Positions 44,156 to 53,121 of a stretch of 64,000 bases of DNA are shown here, in pieces. The notes beneath the pieces are model-generated. The model saw nothing but the letters and a program-made list of their open reading frames with translations. It did not search any database and was not told where the DNA came from. How positions within the stretch are numbered: position 1 is the stretch's first letter; every line of letters starts with the position of its first letter. The position numbers were made by a program, and so were the translations under genes. Location of the stretch: positions 124,001 to 188,000 of the forward strand of contig CAZSGM010000001.1 of NCBI GenBank assembly GCA_964606505.1, in the 5' to 3' direction. Source of the DNA: CAKVOD01 sp964606505 (lineage in GTDB: Bacteria > Bacillota > Clostridia > Christensenellales > UBA1242).

Positions 44156-45721
44156 TTAACTTTGTTTAGGGTTTGCGGCTTGCAGGCGTTCCGCCTCAAT
44201 TCGGGCTATGCGCGCCTTGGTTTTCTCAATTTTCTTGTTTCCGTGCAGGACGTCGTAAGCCATAACTCCCAAGCCTTGGATTAGGTACATATAGTACTGG
44301 AACACGCGGTAAATCAGCATTGCCCAGACGACTGTACCCGCGCTCAGGTCGAAGTAATAGAACATTGTAACGTATGTAATCTCCGCAACACCTGCCGCCC
44401 CTGGCCAAGGTATGTACGAGAGCACTGACTCAATCAGCACGCACCAAATGAATACCGCCGCGTATGTGTCCCAGTCGAGTTGTCCGCCGTTGAACATACA
44501 AACGACGCACGCGGGGATTAGGAAGCGTAGGCACGTAACCAAGAACGTTGACAGCAACATCTCAAGCATTACGAAAATGTTTGACATAAAGTAGCGGAAG
44601 GTCTTTTGATATTCATTAACGAACCGCATAACTTTCCTAAACAGTGCCGTGTAGTTTTTGACGATGTGCATTTTGTGCAGCAGTTTAAGACCCCAAATTG
44701 TGAGCGTTGGCGCAATTTTCTTACTGAACGACAGGAAGAAAATGAACACCATAATCGCTGTATTGAGTATAACCCCGATTACCGCCGCAGTGTAAACCGT
44801 TGGGTCAAGCCCGCCCGCGATTTTCTTGCTGAAAATTAGCACGCTCACGGAAACGAGGGCAGTTACAAGCTGGTTAAAAATGTAAAGCGCAAACGGAACG
44901 GACGACGCCGTGCTGCCCTTAATTCCGCGCTTGGTCATATAATAAATTTGGAACGGTTGCCCGCCTGTCGAAAGTGGGGTAATGCTGTCGTAATAACGCC
45001 CCGTCGCCATAACTTTGTAACTCAAAAACGGTCGCGAAATTTTTGTCGAGCGGAAAATCAATGCCCAGTACCTAAAGGAATCGGCTGCCATTAACAGCGC
45101 AAACGCCGCGATTGCGCCCAGCAAATACCAAAAGTTTGCAACCGCGAACATATCGCCGATTGACGCCATACTGTCGTCTGATAGGCTTTGCGTAATTATG
45201 ATAATCGCGATAATTGCGAGGTTCAAAATGAGGAAGCACGCGCTCATAATCTTTGTTTTCTTGTGCTTGCGTTTCTTCGTCGACTCCTCCGCCTCAACAA
45301 GCGCCTCTTTCGCAAACTCCTCGGTCTGCGCCAGTTCCTCAGAAGTTTGGTAGGACGTCAACATCTCGTCCGAAATCTGTGTTGTTTTACTGTAGAAAAT
45401 GTGAACGCAACCCGCGCGCTTAACCTTAAGTTTTTCCTTTAAAAGCGGGTGTTGTGGTTTCGCTTTAATTTTAGGGGTGGTTTCGGCAGGCTCTGCGTGA
45501 GCGGCTTGCGTTGCAGACTCTTGCGCGGTTTCAACTTGTACATTTTGTGGTTGCGCGGCGGCTGTTTGGGAGCCTTCCTCTTGTGGCTCGGAACCCGTCG
45601 CTTGCGCAGTTTGCGTTTGAACCTCAGCGGCTTGCGCTTGTTCCGCTAAACCTTGCGTTTCCTGAACTTGCTCTTGCGGCGTCAAAACCTTTTCTTCGCT
45701 TTTTTCCTCTATTTTTGACAT
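44156..45721 (-). CDS. UPF0104/LPG-synthase-type flippase-like membrane protein
   Basis: A 521-residue protein. Residues 1-~75 are Gln/Ala/Thr/Glu-rich low complexity (QEQVQETQGLAEQAQAAEVQ and onward), cytoplasmic and unusual for the family. From ~160 on there are about eight membrane helices of the lysylphosphatidylglycerol-synthetase/YbhN transmembrane family. The hallmark SITPLSTGGQPFQIYYM and the late loop SYIPWPGAAGVAEITY are present. Such proteins move or flip phospholipid or polyprenyl-linked substrates. A similar low-complexity tail is found on the YwaF-like protein at 49960, so the tails may interact. Convergent with the giant lipoprotein. Confidence 0.88.
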   Translation of the reverse strand: MSKIEEKSEEKVLTPQEQVQETQGLAEQAQAAEVQTQTAQATGSEPQEEGSQTAAAQPQNVQVETAQESATQAAHAEPAETTPKIKAKPQHPLLKEKLKVKRAGCVHIFYSKTTQISDEMLTSYQTSEELAQTEEFAKEALVEAEESTKKRKHKKTKIMSACFLILNLAIIAIIIITQSLSDDSMASIGDMFAVANFWYLLGAIAAFALLMAADSFRYWALIFRSTKISRPFLSYKVMATGRYYDSITPLSTGGQPFQIYYMTKRGIKGSTASSVPFALYIFNQLVTALVSVSVLIFSKKIAGGLDPTVYTAAVIGVILNTAIMVFIFFLSFSKKIAPTLTIWGLKLLHKMHIVKNYTALFRKVMRFVNEYQKTFRYFMSNIFVMLEMLLSTFLVTCLRFLIPACVVCMFNGGQLDWDTYAAVFIWCVLIESVLSYIPWPGAAGVAEITYVTMFYYFDLSAGTVVWAMLIYRVFQYYMYLIQGLGVMAYDVLHGNKKIEKTKARIARIEAERLQAANPKQS

Positions 45722-46528
45722 TGTACCTATCGACCTTTTTGTTTTAGTAGTATAATAGCAAATAAAACTTTTTTTGTCAACACAATTTTAGTTTAGTTGC
45801 GAACTTTCGCTAAATAACTCGCTTTTTCGCCGCGAAATGCGTTGTTTTTCGGAAAACTTTGGCATTGAGCGGGGGAACGCTCGGGGCTTGTGAAAGGAAT
45901 GCGGGCGAAAATTAGCAATTGACAGCGCGTGTTAATTGGTGGGTGGTTTATATAAAAACCGACTGCGACTCGGGGCAACAACGGGGAAAGTAAAAGTTAA
46001 CTCAAAAAAATGAGCGGATAACTTAAAAAGAATAAAGAATACCTAATAAAAATGAAAACAATAAAGTAATATATTAAAATAAGGCAAACAATAAAATAAT
46101 GCCTTAAAATAAAGCAAGACCCATAAAAAAAGTAATACCTTAATATAAAATAAATAAATACATTAATAACAAATACACATTTCAAAAAGAAAGGAAAGCG
46201 GTTACTTCTTGTTTGCTTATCTTTATGCAAGTATTTATTTGAATAATTAAAACATTTAAAATGTCGCAAATGTGTTTGGATTGGTACAAAAAATAAAAAA
46301 AGAAAAGCAAAGTAAAAGTTCGCTTGATAATCTGTGAAAAACCGCAGAATATGGCAATATATTAAAAAATAAAAAAGTAAAAATCCGTAGGACGTTGCAA
46401 AAATATTAGAAGGATATAAAATTATTTTAAAGGGGGTTAAAATGTTTGATATTTTTTTGCGGGTGTGATATACTAAAAAATGATAAAAATGCAATTTTTT
46501 AAAGAAATTTGTTAAGGAGTTTTTTATT
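45722..46528. other. AT-rich intergenic region upstream of antigen C
   Basis: No gene; the minus-strand frame 45997-46494 is Phe/Tyr/Ile-rich from composition alone. Contains repeated aataaaataatgcctta-like segments and the antigen C promoter. Confidence 0.5.
46446..46474 (+). promoter_or_regulatory. Promoter of antigen C
   Basis: TTGATA (46446-46451), 17 bp, TATACT (46469-46474). Confidence 0.75.
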
Positions 46529-49006
46529 ATGATTAAAAGCGAATTAGAAAACGTGAAAAAAGTGGGGGGGGGGGGTATAACTGCTAAAAACAGCAGTATA
46601 CCCGCAAAAAATAGCAGTTATCCTGCAGATTTTGACAAAAACTGCAAAAATTCACAATATTTAGATAATACGAAAGAAAAAATAAAAAATGCACATATTA
46701 CCTATAATGAATGTACTACAAAAACCATGTGTGCAGAAAAGGTGGGTAATATTATGTCAATTGAAAATAAAAATAAATATAAAACTAAAAATGGAAATAA
46801 TAAAGTAAGCGTTCCTCAAGTATCCCATAATGAAAGCGCGATAAACTGCGCGTGTGTTACGAGTGTGGGTTGCGAACAAAATCACGGCGAGAAAAAAGTT
46901 TCAAAACACGTATGCGATAATTGTGAAGAGTTTTGGCGTAGGAATTGCGAAGCGGGTTGCGCGAACGCTATTAAGCCGAATGATACTAAGTTTAATAGGG
47001 ATGAACGGGCGGAAGCAAAAGTTCGAAACGCGTTCACGGCGAAACTTTGCTTGTGCCTTTTTGCAATCGTTGCGTGCGTTGCGTGTGCGCTTGGGTTTTG
47101 CTTTGCGAGTTTGAGTGAGAGTTCCGAGTCAAATGTTATTAGCGCAGCGGCAGCATTTGGCGGTGGGACGGGGACTGAGGCTGACCCGTACTTGATAAGT
47201 TCGTTTGCAAATTTGAAGTCGCTGGCAACTAGCTGCAACGGCAACACGACTTATGTGGACAATTATTTTAAACTTACCGCCGATATAACAATTAGTGGAA
47301 CTGACTTAAGCAGTTGGACTCCAATTGGTTGTGATACAACAGGCAACAATACGGATAACCGCTACTTTTCAGGTATCTTTGACGGCGATGACCACACAAT
47401 CACTTATCAGGGCGCTGTAAATAGAAGCATAGGGGGCAAAACTATATATTGGGGGCTGCTGTTTGGGTATGTAAAGGGCAATGCTACAAGCACAGTGGCA
47501 GCAACCAACGGCATTGTAAAAAATATAAATATTGTGCTTGTTGGTAATGAAACAACTACCCCCGATGAATTTCAGATGACGTTTACTGGTGGGGCCCTGC
47601 TTATTGGGGGGATTGTGGGTCGTTCCAATGCGGGGGTAGTGGATAACTGCAATCTCTCAGGCAGCGCAATGTCAGTTACATTTTCTTCTGGTAATGATAA
47701 CTACGTTGGCGGCATTGTTGCTTCCGCTTCATACGTTAACAGCTGTAAATTTTATGCGGATTTCAAAGCGGAAGGTGGTGTATATTGTTGTGGCGCAATA
47801 TGCGGAAATGCCTCTACTTACATGTCGACAATTCAGAATTGTGAAGTTATTAGTAAGGTAAACATATCAAAAACAGATAGCGGGTCTGATTGCTTGGGTA
47901 TAGGAGTAATTGGGGGATTCGTGGAAGAAGATATCTTAAATTGTTATGTTAAAATAAAGGAAAATTCCTCAATAAGTGCTACTGGATTTAATTATGCGAG
48001 ATGTGGATTGATTGCGGGGCTGGCGAGTAAAAAAATCGACAACTGTTATGTTGAGGCTGATATGGCGTCATTTGTAATTGTTGCTGATGACACGTATGCT
48101 GGGCTACTTTGCGGGGCTAATGGCGCAGCAAAGGTGTCAAATTGTCTTGTCAATGCAACAATTGACACGGCGTCAGTAGGGAACGGCTTTTATTTTATTG
48201 CCAACCACGGAACGACAAATAACTGTGTAATTATTGCAGATATTGGAACATTAACAGCGTCAAGTGGACCATATCTCCTTGCTCCCTCATACGCAACCGC
48301 CTACAATTGCGTAGTAATTACAAAAGTTGGGGGCGTCGGCACAACTTATCAAATTTCAAGTTCAAACGCAGGCACGACAGCAGACGGGATGATTTACGAC
48401 GCAACTAACGGGCTCTACTCCGTGGCTTGGAACAGCAACAGCGTCCTTGTAAACGAACTCAAGCAAACGAGCACCTACACGAGCGGAACAGCCAACTTTG
48501 CGTGGAACACCGCGGGCGGAACGACAGGCGGAACGGCTTGGAGTTTCGCACCTACCTATGGAAGTGAAACGGGGGTATGGTTCATCGCAGGTCAAGAAAA
48601 CGACGGCTTCCCGTTACTAAAACAATTTTACGTGCCGTCGATAATCAGCGTAACAATTAACGTTACAACCAACCTAGGCGGCTCAACCACGGGTAGCGGC
48701 ACAACGGGTTCAATGGGCTCGGCGAGCGCGGGCGGAACCGCGGGCGCAGTCAACAAATTCATTCTCTACAAACTAGACGGACTAGGAAACGTCGTCAACC
48801 AGTACGTTGTCGAGAGTGGCAGCACCATACAATTTGAAAGCACAGCCTGCGACGCCTTTACAATAATGATAAACTACAAACTTTATATGGTAACGACAAT
48901 CGACGGCGAAAATGCCCTGCAAAAAACATTTACTCCGTCCGAAAATAAAACAATTAACATATCCATAACCGCTCCCGCAAACGTCAACAATTGGATTGTT
49001 ATTTAA
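46529..49006 (+). CDS. Phase-variable GLUG-type surface antigen C (poly-G tract, ON here)
   Basis: The ATG at 46529 (ribosome binding site taaggag) reads MIKSELENVKKVGGGG through G12 (46564-46575) straight into an 825-residue frame. The bases after the tract differ from A and B by a 2-nt deletion, so 12 G is the ON length here. Order: ~170 residues rich in Asn, Lys and Cys (CDNCEEFWRRNCEAGC), a membrane helix at 171-194 (LCLCLFAIVACVACALGF), an Ala-rich possible cleavage region (VISAAAAFGG), GLUG-like repeats (VGGIVASASYVNSCKF), and the shared C-terminal module with KFILYKLDGLGNVVNQYVV and the end NNWIVI. It is the only poly-G antigen in frame in this assembly. Confidence 0.87.
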   Translation: MIKSELENVKKVGGGGITAKNSSIPAKNSSYPADFDKNCKNSQYLDNTKEKIKNAHITYNECTTKTMCAEKVGNIMSIENKNKYKTKNGNNKVSVPQVSHNESAINCACVTSVGCEQNHGEKKVSKHVCDNCEEFWRRNCEAGCANAIKPNDTKFNRDERAEAKVRNAFTAKLCLCLFAIVACVACALGFCFASLSESSESNVISAAAAFGGGTGTEADPYLISSFANLKSLATSCNGNTTYVDNYFKLTADITISGTDLSSWTPIGCDTTGNNTDNRYFSGIFDGDDHTITYQGAVNRSIGGKTIYWGLLFGYVKGNATSTVAATNGIVKNINIVLVGNETTTPDEFQMTFTGGALLIGGIVGRSNAGVVDNCNLSGSAMSVTFSSGNDNYVGGIVASASYVNSCKFYADFKAEGGVYCCGAICGNASTYMSTIQNCEVISKVNISKTDSGSDCLGIGVIGGFVEEDILNCYVKIKENSSISATGFNYARCGLIAGLASKKIDNCYVEADMASFVIVADDTYAGLLCGANGAAKVSNCLVNATIDTASVGNGFYFIANHGTTNNCVIIADIGTLTASSGPYLLAPSYATAYNCVVITKVGGVGTTYQISSSNAGTTADGMIYDATNGLYSVAWNSNSVLVNELKQTSTYTSGTANFAWNTAGGTTGGTAWSFAPTYGSETGVWFIAGQENDGFPLLKQFYVPSIISVTINVTTNLGGSTTGSGTTGSMGSASAGGTAGAVNKFILYKLDGLGNVVNQYVVESGSTIQFESTACDAFTIMINYKLYMVTTIDGENALQKTFTPSENKTINISITAPANVNNWIVI
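46564..46575 (+). repeat. G12 slippage tract in antigen C
   Basis: Twelve G near codon 12, currently in frame; loss or gain of one G leads to early termination (for example tat aac tgc taa). Confidence 0.87.
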
Positions 49007-49959
49007 GTTGCAAAATATAAATAAAAACACACTACAAAAAGAGGAGAAAATGTTTTCTTCTCTTTTTAAAATTTATTTAGTCGCGCTTGTGAAGGGTGCT
49101 TGCACGCCGCGCTTGCGCGAAAATGTTTGCACGCGGGGATTGTGCAGACAGGCGCGCGTTTGCGGCGAATACTCGGGGATTGTGTTTGTTGGAGCGCGCA
49201 AATAATTTTTGTTGTCGCTGCCGCTTTTTGCAGGTCGAAGGGGGTGCGGGGCAATGCGTACGAAAGGGCGTCAGGCGTATAAAAAGGGCGGAAATGCAAA
49301 GAATAATTAATAAAGTGGATTTTATGGCGCTTTGTACTTGTATTTTTTCTAAAAGTATGGTAAACTCTACTTTAGTACAGTTTAGTGGTGGTTTTTGCTA
49401 TCTATTGCTGTTAGGGGCGATTTGACGGCTAAATGGGGGATTTTGCGGGATAACTTTGTTTTTTACGCAGGATAACCGCAGTTTTCTGCGGGATAACTGA
49501 CAATTTTTGCAAATTTGCCAACAAATACGCGGTTGAATGAGTAGCTTTGTGGCTGCGTGCCCCAATCGTGCCTACTCAAACTTTGCGCCAGTGTACATAA
49601 TTATTGTGTGCGTTTGCGCGTGCCTGTGCGAATACGGACTGAGTAACGGAGAGGCAGTTTTGCGGTTATGCGCGAATGCGTGGCGGTTGCAAAACTCTAA
49701 CTTCTGCGCGTCCGTGCGAATGCGGTTACATAATTACATTACGGCGTCCACACGCGAATTGTGCCTGCGCCCGTGCGCGTAACGCGTAATTTAAACACGT
49801 ACGTGCCTACGCGAAAGTTGCGCCTCCACATGGGGTGCGAATTGTGCGGGAGAACGCGTTAAGTTGTGATTGCAATTTTACAGTTTATTGTTCAACTTTG
49901 TGCAGCGCGTGAAAAGCGGCTGCTAAAAATAAAAAACTAAAGAAAAATGAAGGTTAAGG
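49007..49959. other. Long geneless region after antigen C
   Basis: After the terminator, ~900 bases without a credible gene (short frames are Arg/Cys-rich shadows). Three spaced copies of gc[ag]ggataac occur near 49443, 49467 and 49487. Similar pieces occur in opposite orientation in the antigen N-terminal regions. Confidence 0.45.
49041..49066 (+). terminator. Terminator after antigen C
   Basis: Stem gaggagaaaa / ttttcttctc with a two-base minimal loop, then TTTT. Confidence 0.85.
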
Positions 49960-51984
49960 ATGATTTATAACATTTTTATTGTGGCATTTGTAGTGCTTGC
50001 CGCGATTATACCGCTTGTTATTTACAAAAACAAGATTGGCGAAGATAGGTTTAGATTAATACTGAAGATTTTGACAGTGGCGCTGTTCTGCCTTGCGATT
50101 TTGAGGCAATACCTTAACGACAGTTTTATTTGGGTCATTAACGGCGGTACGTATGATATGATGTACTTTGAGACGACGGACGTATTCCAGTCGCTGCTTA
50201 GGTGGGGGATGTTGTTTGCGTTTGTTGTGTATCCGTGCAGTGCGTTTTTCAAAACAAAGACGCTTAAAAACTTCGCGATGTACTTCTGTTTTCCCGTGGC
50301 GCTTATAAGCCTGTGTTGTTACGACACGTTCTTGGAGTACTTTACAACGCCGTCTGGGCGCGCGATTATGACGGGCGACGTGTTTAGGCACATTGAGTTT
50401 TCGCTTGAGTTAATCTTGTTGTTGCTCGTGCCGCTGATTATGCGTTTCTGCCTCGGCGAAAAGTTTGACGTGAAAAACAAAACTGAGTGGATTAACTTCT
50501 TCGTGTTGCTCCCGCTTGGGCTGCTGGTAACCGTTCCTGTTGTGCTTCCGCAGTCGCTGTTCGGGTTCACGGATATGTTTATGCTTCCGCTTTCAATGCA
50601 AAACTTCTTGTGGATTGCGGTAATTTTCGGGCTGCTCATCGGGATATACTTTGGGTTCCGCTTCAAAGACCGCGAAACGCGCGTAATGATATGTACGTTC
50701 TTGGCGCTGTTTTTGTTCCTGCACTACAACTCGATTTACCTGATGGACTTCAAGATGAGTAGGTTGCCGTTCCAGTTGTGTAACCTCGGCTCGTACCTCG
50801 TGCTGATAGCGTTGCTTATCAAAAAGCAGAGTTTCTTTAACTTCGTGCTCGTGGCAAACGTCGCGGGGGCGATGATAGCGTTCTGCGTGCCGGACATCTC
50901 GGAGGGGATGTTGTCGTTCTGGAACATCCACTTCTACATTGAGCACACGTGGGTGTTTGTCGTGCCGCTGCTTATGGTTGCGCTGCGCGTTATGGAAAGG
51001 CCAAAGATGAACGCAATCAAGCACTTCTTCATTGGTTTCAGTATATACTTTGCGTTCTGCGTTGTCGCGGGCATAATCGCAAACTGTTTCCTTTACATCC
51101 CTTACCATCCATTCTACAATAAAGTTAACTACTTCTACATATTCGACACGACCGTGTTGAGTGCGCTGCCAGTGTTGAGTTTCACGATGAAATGGGCAGT
51201 TACAATTAACGGCTACACATTCTATCCAATCTATATGGCAGTTATCTACGTGCTGTATTCAATATATTGTTTGGCGTTCTTCTTCATTTTTAGGCAACTG
51301 TGCAAGATGGGCGACGACCACTTCAAAGCGCGTCAAATCCGTATCGACCTGTATAACAAACGCGGCCGCTACCAAAATAGACGCATACCTAAAAAGGAGT
51401 ACGACCCAGAAACGCCTACTCCAAAACTTTCTCTCCCGCTCGGGAACACCCCCGCGCTCGCCGCGGCTGCCGTAGCAGGGGAACTCGCGCCGTCTCTAAT
51501 TGATACCAAAACACTTGAGCGCTCGCAAGCGGTTGTTGACGCCGCGCAATTTTCGGTACAAAACCCACAAAGCGAGCCACGCGCAAAACCCTATCACCGC
51601 GCGGACGGGCTCGCACCACAAAATGATGAGGCGCAAACCGCGGCAGCCACCGAAACGGTAGCCGCGCAAACCGCCGCGCCGCTTGATACGGACAAAGGGC
51701 AGAAACCTGTAGATAAATCTCCAAAATCTACAACATCCAAATCTTCTGCCCAAACCGCTGCAATCCCTGAGCAGCAACCTAAGCAAGCGGCGTGTCTCGG
51801 GCAAGAGCCCCAGTCTGAACAGCCTCCCCTGACTGAGCAGACTGCGGAAACAGAACAAGCGCAACTTAAACAAGTTGCGCAGCCTGAGAAAACAAAGTCG
51901 TCTGCAAAAACTAAGCGGAATTCCTCCGTTAAAAGAAAAGCAGGCGCAAATAAAAAAAGTGCAAAAAACACATCAAAAAAATGA
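49960..51984 (+). CDS. YwaF/TIGR02206-like membrane protein with low-complexity C-terminal tail
   Basis: A 674-residue protein. The first ~460 residues contain about 12 membrane helices. Two halves show the YwaF pattern, including RLPFQLCNLGSYLVLIALL and the WNIHFYIEHTWVFVVPLL segment, where conserved His and Gln lie in the membrane. YwaF-type proteins are poorly characterised. The last ~200 residues are Ala/Gln/Thr/Pro-rich and end in a very basic stretch (KRKAGANKKSAKNTSKK). The tail is compositionally like the N-terminal tail of the UPF0104 protein at 44156. The ribosome binding site is modest (gaaggttaagg). Confidence 0.8.
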   Translation: MIYNIFIVAFVVLAAIIPLVIYKNKIGEDRFRLILKILTVALFCLAILRQYLNDSFIWVINGGTYDMMYFETTDVFQSLLRWGMLFAFVVYPCSAFFKTKTLKNFAMYFCFPVALISLCCYDTFLEYFTTPSGRAIMTGDVFRHIEFSLELILLLLVPLIMRFCLGEKFDVKNKTEWINFFVLLPLGLLVTVPVVLPQSLFGFTDMFMLPLSMQNFLWIAVIFGLLIGIYFGFRFKDRETRVMICTFLALFLFLHYNSIYLMDFKMSRLPFQLCNLGSYLVLIALLIKKQSFFNFVLVANVAGAMIAFCVPDISEGMLSFWNIHFYIEHTWVFVVPLLMVALRVMERPKMNAIKHFFIGFSIYFAFCVVAGIIANCFLYIPYHPFYNKVNYFYIFDTTVLSALPVLSFTMKWAVTINGYTFYPIYMAVIYVLYSIYCLAFFFIFRQLCKMGDDHFKARQIRIDLYNKRGRYQNRRIPKKEYDPETPTPKLSLPLGNTPALAAAAVAGELAPSLIDTKTLERSQAVVDAAQFSVQNPQSEPRAKPYHRADGLAPQNDEAQTAAATETVAAQTAAPLDTDKGQKPVDKSPKSTTSKSSAQTAAIPEQQPKQAACLGQEPQSEQPPLTEQTAETEQAQLKQVAQPEKTKSSAKTKRNSSVKRKAGANKKSAKNTSKK

Positions 51985-52403
51985 AAAAATTTAACCCAAC
52001 CCAAATGAAATTAGTTGAAAAGATTATCCCCAATAATCTTAAAAAGGGTAAACTTTGTAATTCTAATAAAAGACCCTAAAAACAAAATTATCTCCAAAAT
52101 CTAAAACCCTATAAAAAGCCCAAAAAAAATTTAAAATGAATACCCTAAAATAATTAAAGCCCAAAAACTTAAAACCCCCAAACCCTAAATCTAAAATGAT
52201 TAAATTACCCAACCCAAATGAAATTAGTTGAAAAAAATAAGCCCAAAAAATAAAAAACAAAAATAAAAACCCCAAAATGAAAAAAGACCCTAAAACTTAA
52301 AAAAACAAAAAGACCCAAAGACCCCAAAATTAAAAGGAACTCCCTCAAAAGTGAGGGCGAACAACACAAAGCGAGAAAACTTGAATAAACAAGAGGAAGA
52401 ACT
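51985..52403. other. Strand-asymmetric low-complexity spacer
   Basis: The plus strand is almost only A and C with some T, built from variations of aaccctaaaa and aaagccc, and contains a 28-bp direct repeat (51994-52021, 52207-52234: acccaacccaaatgaaatta + gttgaaaa). No gene. Minus-strand frames here are Phe/Leu/Gly artefacts. Confidence 0.55.
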
Positions 52404-53120
52404 ATGTTAAAAATAACGAATTTATCTAAAAGATACGGCAAGAGCACGGTTAAGTCGGTTGACGGTATGTCGCTGGAACTTAGGGAAGGCGAAGTTTTTG
52501 GCTTTCTTGGACCCAACGGCGCGGGCAAGAGCACGACGATAAAGTGTATTGTTGGCATATTGCCGTTTGAAGAGGGCGAAATAAGTGTTTGCGGCGTAGA
52601 CTTACTCAAAGACCCGCTCAAAGCCAAGCAAAACATCGGCTACGTTCCTGATAACCACGCCGTTTTTGAGAGGCTTACGGGGCGCGAGTACGTTAACCAC
52701 ATCGCGAACTTATACAACGTTCCTGTCGACCAAATGGAGAAAATCAGCAGCCATTACGTGAAAATGTTTAAACTTGAGCACGCGTTTGATAACCCCATCA
52801 AAAGCTACTCGCACGGTATGAAACAAAAGATTTCCGTAATTGCGGCGCTTGTTCACAACCCAAAACTTTGGATACTTGACGAGCCGCTAACAGGGCTTGA
52901 CCCGCAGAGCGCGTACCAACTTAAGACCGCAATGCGCAAACACGCCGATGCGGGAAACACGGTGTTCTTTAGTTCGCACATTCTCGACGTTGTCGAAAAC
53001 CTTTGCGACCGTGTCTGCATTATAAAGAAGGGAAAACTGCAAACAATCCTCGACATTCACGAATTGAAAGCAAACAATCAGTCGCTTGAAAAAATGTTTA
53101 TGGAAATAATAGGAGAATAA
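52404..53120 (+). CDS. ABC transporter ATP-binding protein
   Basis: A 238-residue nucleotide-binding subunit. Walker A GPNGAGKST is at 36-44, the signature SYSHGMKQKIS is at ~133-143, Walker B LWILDEPLTGLDP follows, and the switch His is in SSHILD. It is of the CcmA/ABC-2 exporter type. Ribosome binding site agaggaag. The permease gene begins one base after its stop, and a BIG2-domain protein follows, so the three form one operon. Substrate is unknown; the pairing with a wall-associated protein suggests an envelope-related export. Confidence 0.93.
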   Translation: MLKITNLSKRYGKSTVKSVDGMSLELREGEVFGFLGPNGAGKSTTIKCIVGILPFEEGEISVCGVDLLKDPLKAKQNIGYVPDNHAVFERLTGREYVNHIANLYNVPVDQMEKISSHYVKMFKLEHAFDNPIKSYSHGMKQKISVIAALVHNPKLWILDEPLTGLDPQSAYQLKTAMRKHADAGNTVFFSSHILDVVENLCDRVCIIKKGKLQTILDIHELKANNQSLEKMFMEIIGE

Positions 53121-53121
53121 A

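Noticed and set aside
45997..46494. 165-codon minus-strand ORF upstream of antigen C
   Set aside because: Phe/Tyr/Ile-rich reading of AT-rich DNA; no ribosome binding site; it covers the promoter region of antigen C.
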